Assembly: GCA_003645825.1 (NCBI GenBank)
Contig: QNCQ01000011.1
Location: 1-16,505 of the forward strand
Source: Fidelibacterota bacterium
Lineage (GTDB): Bacteria; Fidelibacterota; UBA2242; B5-G15
DNA length: 16,505 bases
Direction of reading: 5' to 3'
Below, piece after piece: positions 7,977 to 15,350 of this stretch. The position numbers were made by a program, and so were the translations under genes. The notes under the pieces are model-generated. The model saw nothing but the letters and a program-made list of their open reading frames with translations, had not been told where the DNA came from and did not search any database. The stretch's first letter is position 1. Each line of letters begins with the position of its first letter.

Positions 7977-9350
7977 TTAAAAATAGCGTATGTATGTGTA
8001 TTTTATAACTTCAGTCTTATTAGCCGGCATCTGAAGAGGGAAAAGTACCGTGTTACTGGATTTTCTCACGTATTTGTGAGTTGAATTTTTTACATAGCCA
8101 TGGGGATAAACTATTTCCAGAATTTCAACTTCTATCGGTTTTTTCTTCCGGTTTCTGACTTCCAGTTTCACTGTATAGGTTTCCGACTTTCCCCTTTCCT
8201 GCCGTCTCTCAAGTATAGTTCGAACTCCTCTAACATCGAAAGCTCTACCAACCACAATCTCCAGCGTGTCACCATTGCTTGTGTGTTCAATCCTATCACT
8301 CCCTACAAACTGCATTGACTCATCAATATCTTCTTTGAAAACCCTCACCACACCCTCAGGGAGAGGTATGCCCAGCCCATTTTCCTTTGTGTTCGCTATC
8401 CTGTACAAGACACTCAATGGTTTCCCTCCCTGATAGTTTAAATTATTCATAAATCTAAAAACCTTTTCCCCCCTTATTTCAACTTCATCAAAAAGAGAAA
8501 TCTGCTTTATCTCTCTGTCTTTTATATCAACAGGCCTCCCAAGCTCATATAGATGATACTCAAAGAGTCCTCTTTCCCTGAAACCAGCTTCTGGTCTCAC
8601 CTCAGCAGCAAAAGTAACAATTTGTTCTCCACGGGCTTTTTCTTTCCGGGGAGCAAGGCTGATGTCACCCGCCACAACTTTCAGTTTTGCTTTCCGATAA
8701 GATTTTCCCGAATTGTTCTCTATAGAAACCCAAGAGGCAAATCTCATTTTCCTCTTTTCTTTACGAGGAATTACAAGATTATATTCAGCATGCCAGCCCA
8801 GGCCATGAGTAAGGTAACTTACCTCAATTCCAGTTCTTCCAGAAAAGGAGGATTCTACAAGCCACTGAAGGGTTGGCTTAACAATTAACCCCTCTGGAAG
8901 AGCCGGAAACCTGTAATCCACTACAAATTTCTTTGCAACGATTCTTATATTCCCCTCTTTTGTCTGCAAAACTATGCTATTAGCATCAAAACTCAAAAGC
9001 TTACCTTTAATGATATTGTCGTTTTCGAGAAGCAGCTCAATTTCCTTCCCCAGATATTTTTGTAAAATTCTTTCATCATTTACCAGATCATACAGGAAAT
9101 TTTGCTCCAGTGGCTTCACATCACGGGTAAAAGCAACCCGAACACTGGTCGGATCAAGCCTGGATGCAACATCATACAAAGCAATCTCACTCAAACCTTT
9201 CTTTACCTCAACCTCTCTAACCTCTTTAACGAGAGCTATGTTTCTATTGTAAACTGTCACATAAATCTCTTCCTTAGGCAAAAGGGGAATGGTCATCATA
9301 AACGTTACCAGCAAACTACCAATCCACCCTTTGCCCTTCTTCAGTATCAC
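7977..9350 (-). CDS. Exported DUF4139 domain-containing protein
   Basis: A 457-residue predicted secreted or periplasmic beta-rich protein of unknown function. A signal peptide covers residues 1 to about 25 (basic start, then SLLVTFMMTIPLLP). The N-terminal part opens with the family-typical VTVYNRNIALVKEVREVEV, giving the pattern YNxxxALVxExR, and YDVASRLDPTSVRV. It continues with a small-barrel-like stretch (GKEIELLLENDNIIKGKLLS). The DUF4139 core follows near 170-330, with VSYLTHGLGWHAEYNLVI and SIENNSGKSYRKAKLKVVAGD. The protein ends in Ig-like strands (VRNRKKKPIEVEILEIVYP). The start is GTG at 9350, selected by AAAGGGG 6-7 nt upstream. It lies between valS (17 nt gap) and recG (1 nt gap). 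Family assignment is secure; some members resemble mucoidy-inhibitor A proteins, but no activity can be read here. Confidence 0.8.
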   Translation of the reverse strand: MILKKGKGWIGSLLVTFMMTIPLLPKEEIYVTVYNRNIALVKEVREVEVKKGLSEIALYDVASRLDPTSVRVAFTRDVKPLEQNFLYDLVNDERILQKYLGKEIELLLENDNIIKGKLLSFDANSIVLQTKEGNIRIVAKKFVVDYRFPALPEGLIVKPTLQWLVESSFSGRTGIEVSYLTHGLGWHAEYNLVIPRKEKRKMRFASWVSIENNSGKSYRKAKLKVVAGDISLAPRKEKARGEQIVTFAAEVRPEAGFRERGLFEYHLYELGRPVDIKDREIKQISLFDEVEIRGEKVFRFMNNLNYQGGKPLSVLYRIANTKENGLGIPLPEGVVRVFKEDIDESMQFVGSDRIEHTSNGDTLEIVVGRAFDVRGVRTILERRQERGKSETYTVKLEVRNRKKKPIEVEILEIVYPHGYVKNSTHKYVRKSSNTVLFPLQMPANKTEVIKYTYIRYF

Positions 9351-9367
9351 AACTAACCCCTTTCCAT

Positions 9368-12031
9368 TTAAAGCGTTTCAAGGGTTTTTAAATGCTCTTT
9401 CAATTTCCTGAGCTTCTCGCTATTTGCTCTCTCTTTCTCCCGCTCTCTTTCTACAATCTCTGGCGGTGCCTTCTTAATAAAATTTTCATTCTCCAGTTTT
9501 TTCTTTATAGCTATTAGAAAACTTTCAACTTTCTTTATCTCTTTTTCCACTCTTCTCCTCTCAGCGTCGATGTCAATTACCCCCTCAAGAGGGATGTAAA
9601 ACTCATTTCCATGCACAACAACTGTCGCGCACGGGTGGGGCTTTTCAAGCTCATCCGAGATAGAAATATCCTCCACTCTCACCAACCTTTTTACATAATC
9701 CTGAACTGTAGCATCATACAATACTTCTGTAAAACTATAATCTTCATTGGTCTTTATCTGAAGCTTTAAAATCGTCTGCGGAGGGATATTCATTTCGCTC
9801 CTCGCAGCTCTCAGCGAAGTTATAACCTCCTGAATGAACGCAAAGAGATTCTCTACTCCCCTATCAATACGGGAACTATCCACAACTGGCCAGGACGAAA
9901 CCACTATATCAGGCTCGTCCTTTCTCTTTATTTTCTGATAGATTTCCTCGGTAATAAAGGGAGCATACGGATGTAATAGTTTTAATAGATTCCTGAGAAT
10001 AAATAACCCTGTTTTGAGTGCGACCTTTTTCTCTACCTCAGTCCCTTCATATAATCTCTTTTTAATCAGTTCGATATACCAATCGCAAAAGTCCTTCCAG
10101 GTAAAATCATATATTATCCTCGCAACCTCATCAAATCGGTAACTTGAAAGTCCCTCATCAACACGGGCTATCGTACTATTTAGCCTGCTCAAGATCCATC
10201 TATCCGACAGTTCAAGCTGATGGTCTTCCACGCCAAAGTTTAGATATTCCTCAATATCTTCTACATTCATCAGCATGAACCGCGAAGCATTCCACAGCTT
10301 ATTCATGAAATTTCTTCCAACTTCAATCCTTTCTTCCGAAAAGAGAATATCCTGTCCTTGAGGAGCTATTAGCATCGTTCCAAATCGAAGAGCATCTGCA
10401 CCGTACTTTTCAATAAGCACAAGCGGATCAGGCGAATTACCAAGAGATTTGGACATCTTCCTGCCCTGGATATCCCTGATAATGCCGGTAAAATAGACAT
10501 TTCTGAAAGGAATATCGCCCATAAACTCAAGCCCCGCCATTATCATTCTGGCTACCCAGAAGAAGATAATGTCAGGCCCAGTAACAAGATCATCTGTTGG
10601 GTAAAAGCTCTTCAAATCCGGAGTTTCTTCAGGCCATCCCATCGTAGAAAACGGCCACAACCAGGAGCTGAACCATGTGTCCAGCACATCAGGATCCTGA
10701 TACACCTCACCCCCACACTTGGGGCATCTATCAGGGTCCTCCATCAAAGCGTCTTGCCACTCACACTCCCTGCAGTAGAAAACCGGGATCCTGTGTCCCC
10801 ACCAGAGTTGTCTGGAAATGCACCAATCTTTGATATTTTCCATCCAGTGAAAATATGTTTTATACCACCGCTCCGGATGGAATTTTATCATTTTTTCTCT
10901 CACCACCCTTATCGCTGGCTCTGCAAGAGGTTTCATACGAACAAACCATTGCTCAGAGAGATACGGTTCTACCATCACTCCCGCTCTTTCACTGTATCCA
11001 ACATTGTGAACATAGTCTTCTACCCTTTCAAGAAGTCCAAGCTTCTCCATCTCTGAAACAACAATTTCCCTGGCTTCAAACCTATCCTTCCCACAAATCA
11101 ATTCCCCTGCATTTTCATTCATTGTGGCATCGGGATTCATTACTATCACTTTCTCAAGGCCGTGTCTTTGAGAAATTTCAAAATCAACAGGATCATGCGC
11201 TGGAGTCACCTTAACCGCCCCTGTCCCAAACTCAGGATCAACCACCTCATCTGCAATAATCGGGATTACCCTGCCCACAATCGGCAACCTGACATTCTTC
11301 CCGATATATCTTTTGTACCGCTCATCGTCTGGATTCACGGCAACAGCTGTATCCCCAACCATCGTCTCGGGCCTCGTAGTCGCAACTACAATAAAGCCAT
11401 CTTCATCAGCAAGCGGATATCTGAAATACCACAAATGCCCCTTTGTTTCCCTGTAAATGACTTCCTCATCGGAAAGGGCTGTCATTGTTGCAGGACACCA
11501 GTTGATAATCCTTTCCCCACGATAAATGAGCCCTTTTTTATATAAATCCACAAACACCTTCCGAACAGCATACGATAGCCCCTCATCCAGGGTAAATCTC
11601 TCCCGCTCCCAATCAAGCGAACATCCCAGCTTCTTCAACTGCGTTGTAATGATATTCTTATGCTTCAGCGCCCAGTCCCAGACCAACCTGACAAACCTCT
11701 CCCGGCCGAGATCATGCCTGGTTTCACCCTCCTGCCTCAACTTTTTTTCAACAACCACCTGAGTAGAGATGCCTGCGTGATCAGTCCCTGGAAGCCAGAG
11801 CGTCTCATAGCCCCTCATCCTTGCTACTCTTGCAAGTATATCCTGAATCGTATTATTCAGGACATGCCCCATTGTCAAAATCCCGGTAACGTTGGGTGGA
11901 GGTATTACTATTGAATACTTCCTACCTGGCTTCTCCGGATTAGCATGAAAATACCCCTTCTGAAGCCAGTGATTGTACCACTTCTCTTCCACTCCTGCAG
12001 GGTTATAAACCTTCTCCAGTTGAATTCCCAT
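9368..12031 (-). CDS. valS: Valyl-tRNA synthetase
   Basis: Class I cytoplasmic synthetase that charges tRNA-Val and hydrolyses mischarged Thr-tRNA. The 887 residues are a full-length form. PPPNVTG at 44-50 leads into the signature helix, which reads TMGH at 53-56 instead of HMGH/HIGH. GTDHAGIST is near 82-90. The CP1 editing domain is present, with TTRPETMVGDTAVAVNP at about 218-234 and GTGAVKVTPAHDP near 269-281. A Cys pair CREC (420-423) and CPKC (436-439) suggest a zinc knuckle. DTWFSSWLWP is near 451-460 and KMSKS is intact at 525-529. An anticodon-binding helical domain occupies about 610-760. A C-terminal coiled coil rich in Lys and Glu occupies about 815-887. The ATG at 12031 follows GGGAAG, 11 nt after the CNB gene. 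Identity is certain; the first HIGH residue is the only oddity. Confidence 0.97.
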   Translation of the reverse strand: MGIQLEKVYNPAGVEEKWYNHWLQKGYFHANPEKPGRKYSIVIPPPNVTGILTMGHVLNNTIQDILARVARMRGYETLWLPGTDHAGISTQVVVEKKLRQEGETRHDLGRERFVRLVWDWALKHKNIITTQLKKLGCSLDWERERFTLDEGLSYAVRKVFVDLYKKGLIYRGERIINWCPATMTALSDEEVIYRETKGHLWYFRYPLADEDGFIVVATTRPETMVGDTAVAVNPDDERYKRYIGKNVRLPIVGRVIPIIADEVVDPEFGTGAVKVTPAHDPVDFEISQRHGLEKVIVMNPDATMNENAGELICGKDRFEAREIVVSEMEKLGLLERVEDYVHNVGYSERAGVMVEPYLSEQWFVRMKPLAEPAIRVVREKMIKFHPERWYKTYFHWMENIKDWCISRQLWWGHRIPVFYCRECEWQDALMEDPDRCPKCGGEVYQDPDVLDTWFSSWLWPFSTMGWPEETPDLKSFYPTDDLVTGPDIIFFWVARMIMAGLEFMGDIPFRNVYFTGIIRDIQGRKMSKSLGNSPDPLVLIEKYGADALRFGTMLIAPQGQDILFSEERIEVGRNFMNKLWNASRFMLMNVEDIEEYLNFGVEDHQLELSDRWILSRLNSTIARVDEGLSSYRFDEVARIIYDFTWKDFCDWYIELIKKRLYEGTEVEKKVALKTGLFILRNLLKLLHPYAPFITEEIYQKIKRKDEPDIVVSSWPVVDSSRIDRGVENLFAFIQEVITSLRAARSEMNIPPQTILKLQIKTNEDYSFTEVLYDATVQDYVKRLVRVEDISISDELEKPHPCATVVVHGNEFYIPLEGVIDIDAERRRVEKEIKKVESFLIAIKKKLENENFIKKAPPEIVEREREKERANSEKLRKLKEHLKTLETL

Positions 12032-12042
12032 AGCTACTTCCC

Positions 12043-12579
12043 TTATGTCATTTCATCTACCAACAAACTAAAGGCAGTGGTTAGCTTCATTATATTCATA
12101 TTCGCCTGTCTGAGCCTGTCCGAAAGGACGGTAGCAATGTTTCTCATAACCTTATACCCTATACTCGGGTTAGCATCACAAATTTTATAGAAGTCAGTTT
12201 TGGTTATTCTTCCTATTATGCAACGAGTTTCAGCCCTTACAGTAGCTGACCTTTTGTCATCTTTTGCAAAGAGACACATCTCCCCAAAAAAGGGATACAT
12301 CCTGGAGTTTAACTTTATAAGCCCCTTTTCCCGAGTATCCATATCACTATCATCTCTTTTAAGAGTTAACGCCTGAGAAACCTCTACCCCACCATCTAGC
12401 AGAAGTAACACAGAATGCCCTACTTCTCCTTCCCGTAGAATTATTTCCCCTTCTTCGAACTGAATAATTTTCATCACAGAATAGAAAAGTTCTATCTCCT
12501 CCAATTCCAGCTCGGAGAAAATCGAAAAATTCCTTAGATATTCCAAGTAGTAATCCTTCTTGCTTATTACTTTACTCAT
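12043..12579 (-). CDS. Single-domain cyclic nucleotide-binding (CNB) protein
   Basis: A 178-residue cytoplasmic protein made of one cNMP-binding fold with no DNA-binding helix-turn-helix. N-terminal helices include FSIFSELELEEIELF (about 18-32). The beta roll follows with EEGEIILREGEVGHSVLLLLDGGVEV, seen as the pattern GExIxxEGExGxxxxxLLxG. The phosphate-binding cassette is FFGEMCLF at about 97-104 plus KRSATVRA near 109-116, which retains the Glu and Arg that hold the cyclic phosphate and ribose. Between them sits a charged insertion, LKRDDSDMDTREK. Helices after 130 end in an amphipathic stretch. The start ATG lies 2 nt after the channel gene's TAG (TAGTTATG), so translation is probably coupled. 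The obvious inference is a separately encoded ligand-sensing subunit for that channel. A free-standing signalling or scaffold protein is also possible. Which nucleotide is bound cannot be read. Confidence 0.85.
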   Translation of the reverse strand: MSKVISKKDYYLEYLRNFSIFSELELEEIELFYSVMKIIQFEEGEIILREGEVGHSVLLLLDGGVEVSQALTLKRDDSDMDTREKGLIKLNSRMYPFFGEMCLFAKDDKRSATVRAETRCIIGRITKTDFYKICDANPSIGYKVMRNIATVLSDRLRQANMNIMKLTTAFSLLVDEMT

Positions 12580-12581
12580 AA

Positions 12582-13718
12582 CTATCTCAAAACTATAACC
12601 TGCTCTCCTCGTTTAATGACATAATCATCATCCGGGTTCAAATTTACCATAACCTTTTCCTCTTCTTCCAGAGATTTTCCCGCCTGTTTCAGCTTTTTCT
12701 CTATAAAAGCATCAAGAAAAGAGGTATCTGCTGAAAGAAAATCAGAAAGGCTTATGGGCTCTGACTGAGAGACAAGCCCAAGCGGTAAAGCCCTCCTCTC
12801 TTTTCTAAAAAACTCAAAGACCTCCCTATACATTTTTCCAACGAACCTTGCAGGAATAGCTTCCACACAAATTCGCTTCCCTGAGTCCATACTCAAAAGA
12901 CCCCGAAAGACCTCAAGCATAACGGGATTCGACACCTGATTCGCTATAATAAAGTCCGAGAACTGGTCGCTCACGAAAACGTAGTCCGCCTTTGCTCGCC
13001 TGACATGACTCTCGTTCTCAGGGTCAAGTATGCAGGCCAGAACTTTCACCTTTGGGCTGACAGATTTAATGTTAAGCGTGGCAAGAATCGTCTTTTCATC
13101 CGCATCCACCCGATCCGTCTTTGATAAATTGGGCAAAAGAATAACCATCCGGGCTTTCTTCAAATTGGCCTTTTCCAGAGTCGCAATCTTTGTGAAATCC
13201 CCTCGTATATATTTTACTCCTTCTTTTTCAAACCTGGTCACGACCGATGTTACCTCTTCAGGCGTCAGTTCATTAACCAAAACCACTTTTGGAAAAGAAT
13301 CTCCTGCTACTTCAAAAATGGATTCAAGAATCCTCTCCGCCCTATCATACCAGCCACAAATGATAATATGATCCTCTACTTTTACTTTCTCCAAGCCCTG
13401 CCCCTCCCTTATCCTTCTTGCAACAAAAATGGACGAAACGGTTGCCGTTATAAGCGACAAAAGGGATATCCCCGTGAACATTACAAGAATTGCCACAATT
13501 CTACCACCTGTCGTCTCTGGTTTTATATCCCCGTAGCCAACAGTGAAAACAGTAACGAGAACCCACCAGAATGAATCCCAGAGATTCCTATACTCTTCCG
13601 GGTTCGACCTCCTCTCAAAAAGATAAACCACCACAGATGTTACCAAGGTTAACCCAATGAAAATAACAAACACATAAAAAATATTTGATCTGAATACTTT
13701 ACTGAAGCTCACGGACAT
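12582..13718 (-). CDS. Two-TM potassium channel with RCK (TrkA-N/TrkA-C) regulatory domain
   Basis: A 378-residue inner-membrane K+ channel subunit expected to form tetramers. TM1 is at about 13-33. The pore helix (LWDSFWWVLVTVF) leads to the selectivity filter TVGYGD at 59-64. TM2 is at about 73-99. After a short linker the RCK domain begins at about 116 with HIIICGWYDRAERIL. The nucleotide loop reads GWYDRA in place of GxGxxG, as in the ICGW-type loop of MthK-like channels, so a ligand other than NAD is plausible. VKYIRGDFTKIATLEKA and ARMVILLP follow. A C-terminal TrkA-C-like part spans about 282-378, with an insertion and the ending DYVIKRGEQVIVLR. It is the first gene of the minus-strand operon, about 29 nt from its predicted transcription start, with a weak ribosome-binding site (GTTGGT). 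The next gene encodes a CNB domain, pointing to nucleotide control. Gating ligand unknown. Confidence 0.92.
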   Translation of the reverse strand: MSVSFSKVFRSNIFYVFVIFIGLTLVTSVVVYLFERRSNPEEYRNLWDSFWWVLVTVFTVGYGDIKPETTGGRIVAILVMFTGISLLSLITATVSSIFVARRIREGQGLEKVKVEDHIIICGWYDRAERILESIFEVAGDSFPKVVLVNELTPEEVTSVVTRFEKEGVKYIRGDFTKIATLEKANLKKARMVILLPNLSKTDRVDADEKTILATLNIKSVSPKVKVLACILDPENESHVRRAKADYVFVSDQFSDFIIANQVSNPVMLEVFRGLLSMDSGKRICVEAIPARFVGKMYREVFEFFRKERRALPLGLVSQSEPISLSDFLSADTSFLDAFIEKKLKQAGKSLEEEEKVMVNLNPDDDYVIKRGEQVIVLR

Positions 13719-13753
13719 ACCAACAAAAAGCTCTAATAGCTTCTACTCAAAAG

Positions 13754-13782
13754 ATATTAGCCAATAAATACATGAAAGTCAA
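13754..13782 (-). promoter_or_regulatory. Strong sigma-70-like promoter for the eight-gene minus-strand operon
   Basis: On the minus strand, TTGACT (13777-13782), a 17-bp spacer and TAATAT (13754-13759). Transcription should start near 13747 and leave a leader of about 29 nt before the channel ATG at 13718. It is the best consensus match in the window. No comparable promoter was noticed in the short gaps between the downstream genes. Confidence 0.65.
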
Positions 13783-13929
13783 CATAGTAGACCCCAAGGG
13801 ATGGGATGTACGAGACTTGCCCGAAAAATTGTGCATAACATTAAAATTTGTCATAGTTATCAAAGAACTCCATAGACAAAAGTTGTTTAAGTTCATAGGA
13901 TCCCCCTGTGAGAACAGGAACAGGTTTAG

Positions 13930-14093
13930 CTAACCAGAGTTCACTTTGACCTAAAGCAAATAGAAGTAGATGACGACAATAGCTGGGGGCAAAACTATAT
14001 GATGAATGCATGATATATTCTATCTATCACGAATTGAATTACAAGATAAGAAGCGGAAAAACCAATAGAAGATCATGCGTAGCATCAAGTTAA
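13930..14093 (+). pseudogene. Relic of the C-terminal end of a GH2 beta-galactosidase (Bgal_small_N region)
   Basis: No intact frame is present, but two overlapping frames on the plus strand give a recognisable ending. Frame one (from 13930, after a TAG) reads HFDLKQIEVDDDNSWG. Restoring one G in the GGGGG run at 13985-13989 continues it as AKLYDECMIYSIYHELNYKIR and on to the TAA at 14091-14093. LacZ-type enzymes end with a block of the form xxxDxxQMGVGGDNSWG, followed by A(K/R)xHxEYxI and a terminal YxYxFRIR. Order and spacing fit that block: D..KQ..V..DNSWGAK, then DEC.IY, then Y.IR. Upstream of 13930 I cannot recognise the rest of the enzyme, so only about the last 50 codons survive, with a one-base deletion. 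The relic lies 91 nt before the esterase on the same strand. Seen: the residues. Known: the family ending. Inferred: common origin. Confidence 0.5.
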
Positions 14094-14170
14094 TCATGCA
14101 TAAAACAACTACCAAATAAACAAAAACTCCTTAACTTACACTTGCTGCTTTTTACCTCTTAGATTAAGAA

Positions 14171-14177
14171 AGGAGGT
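14171..14177 (+). promoter_or_regulatory. Ribosome-binding site of the esterase
   Basis: AGGAGGT at 14171-14177, part of a longer AAAGGAGGT match, lies 7 nt before the ATG at 14185. It fixes the start, and the resulting protein begins with a signal peptide. Confidence 0.75.
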
Positions 14178-14184
14178 ACTCCAA

Positions 14185-15006
14185 ATGACAAAGTCCCAAA
14201 AAACTATAGCTCTAACCCTTCTTATTCTGGCCGAGACCCTGTTATCTGCTCAGCTTGACACCATATCAATCTACAGCAGCATTATGGACACTACAAGGAA
14301 AGCTATAATAGTTCTCCCCGAGGACTACTTTCCAAGCAACAAGAACTTCCCTGTTGTGTATTTGCTCCACGGCTGGAGCGGCTGCTACAAAGACTGGGCA
14401 TCCCACATAGATATGAGACCGCTGGCGGATAGATACAGTTTCATGATTGTTTCCCCTGACGGCGGGTACGCCGGATGGTATGTAGACAGTCCTTATGAAG
14501 AGAAATCCCAGTTTGAAACCTACATCGCCAAGGAAGTCCCCGCTTTTATTGATAGTCACTATAGAACCATAAAGGACAGCAGAGGCAGATTCGTTTGTGG
14601 CCTTAGCATGGGAGGTCACGGGGCATTAAGCCTGATGTGTAAGTACCCCGATCGATATTCAGCGTGCGGAAGCATGAGCGGAGTGATGTCACTGGATCGG
14701 TCTACGAAAAAATATGGTATCGCAAAACTTCTGGGGGAGTATGAACACCATCGGAGTAACTGGAAACGCAATTCCTGTATACATCTAATCGAGAACCTAA
14801 AAGGAAAAAACAAAGGTATAATCATAGATTGTGGAATTGATGATCCATTTATTACAGGCAACCGGGAAATCCACCAAAAAATGCTGAAGCTTGGCATCCC
14901 ACATGATTACTATGAAAGACCTGGCGGACACTCCTGGAACTATTGGACCAATGCATTGGAATATCATCTGCTTTTCTTTTATAAACGCTTTCACAGCTCC
15001 AGATAA
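14185..15006 (+). CDS. Exported alpha/beta-hydrolase esterase (esterase D/CE1-like)
   Basis: A 273-residue secreted or periplasmic serine esterase. A signal peptide covers about residues 1-22 (basic start, TIALTLLILAETLL, cleavage near SAQ). The mature part has the family layout. FPVVYLLHGWSGCYKDW (about 55-71) supplies the HGWSG oxyanion loop. VSPDGGYAGWYVDSP follows (about 89-103). The nucleophile elbow is GLSMGG with Ser141. DCGIDD near 215-220 provides the acid (Asp219 or 220), and the catalytic His249 is in GGHSWNYW. This set is shared by S-formylglutathione hydrolase, antigen-85-like and carbohydrate-esterase family 1 proteins. The signal peptide argues against cytoplasmic formaldehyde detoxification and for deacylating an extracellular or polysaccharide substrate. 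The GH2 relic immediately upstream fits that reading. It appears to be monocistronic; no terminator or clear promoter was found. Substrate unknown. Confidence 0.88.
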   Translation: MTKSQKTIALTLLILAETLLSAQLDTISIYSSIMDTTRKAIIVLPEDYFPSNKNFPVVYLLHGWSGCYKDWASHIDMRPLADRYSFMIVSPDGGYAGWYVDSPYEEKSQFETYIAKEVPAFIDSHYRTIKDSRGRFVCGLSMGGHGALSLMCKYPDRYSACGSMSGVMSLDRSTKKYGIAKLLGEYEHHRSNWKRNSCIHLIENLKGKNKGIIIDCGIDDPFITGNREIHQKMLKLGIPHDYYERPGGHSWNYWTNALEYHLLFFYKRFHSSR

Positions 15007-15185
15007 ATTTCTTAGCACAAAAAATTCGTAGCTATAAGCTCATGCCTTTACAAACTGGCAAAGCGGGAGATAGAAAACTTGAGAAATGGTAGATTATATA
15101 GTATGTTTTATGGGTAAAACTTCCATATATTGCATATTCTTTATGGAATCCCCCTGGATGACTTCTCTCTGATCGTACCAACGCG

Positions 15186-15241
15186 AGATTGAGGAACGAG
15201 TCTTCTGGGCTGGCAGCTGAGGAGACCCGAGTAAGCAATTT
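15186..15241. repeat. Degenerate REP-like palindromic element
   Basis: Outer arms AGATTG (15186-15191) and CAATTT (15236-15241) can pair, with one wobble. Inside, GTCTTCT (15200-15206) pairs with AGGAGAC (15220-15226) with one G-U, and GCT-GGC-AGC caps the loop. The order ATTG, GAGGA, hairpin, GAC, CGA, AGCAAT resembles the intact repeat units at 16284-16505, so it may be a diverged relative. Being related is inference; the fold is visible. Confidence 0.45.
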
Positions 15242-15321
15242 ATCTCCCCGCCTTTTCTCTCCTGGTAGATTCTCCTGTATTAGTATGCGGAGCCCTCCCA
15301 ACGGAAGCCTCCAATAATCAA

Positions 15322-15350
15322 TTGTCATTTTCTCAGGATTGAAATATATT
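15322..15350 (+). promoter_or_regulatory. Sigma-70-like promoter of the DUF4384 gene
   Basis: TTGTCA (15322-15327), a 17-bp spacer and TATATT (15345-15350). The start of transcription would be near 15357, with AGAGGA at 15367-15372 as the ribosome-binding site before the ATG at 15377. It indicates that this gene is transcribed separately from the esterase. Confidence 0.6.

Larger units (their letters stand above)
13719..14184. other. 466-nt stretch without an intact gene
   Basis: It holds the minus-strand operon promoter (13754-13782) and a GNRA-type mini-hairpin, CCTGT-GAGA-ACAGG, at 13905-13918. The plus-strand relic of a GH2 beta-galactosidase end is at 13930-14093. The esterase leader with an AGGAGGT ribosome-binding site at 14171-14177 closes the stretch. 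I see no convincing promoter for the esterase. The sequence between about 13785 and 13925 is unassigned. Confidence 0.6.

Noticed and set aside
13772..13933. 53-codon plus-strand frame starting MKVNIVDPKG
   Set aside because: No ribosome-binding site, no recognisable family, and its start overlaps the -35 box of the minus-strand operon promoter.
13940..13951. TTCACTTTGACC as an IS21-type terminal repeat
   Set aside because: It resembles the repeat in IS21 ends, but it occurs once and lies inside the GH2-like codons, so coincidence is the simpler view.
14010..14060. Reading of IYSIYHELNYKIR as an IS3-type transposase fragment (YRIYRELxLxxR)
   Set aside because: The same residues fit better as the end of a GH2 enzyme once the adjacent DNSWGAK block is joined. 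No other IS3 motif or inverted ends were found.
14006..14101. 9-bp inverted repeat ATGCATGAT / ATCATGCAT
   Set aside because: Arms are 78 nt apart in AT-rich DNA; a chance match at this length is likely and no function is suggested.
15032..15328. 98-codon open frame on the minus strand
   Set aside because: It crosses the degenerate palindrome and the DUF4384 promoter, has no clear ribosome-binding site and matches no family. Its LLTRVSSAASPED part is repeat translation.
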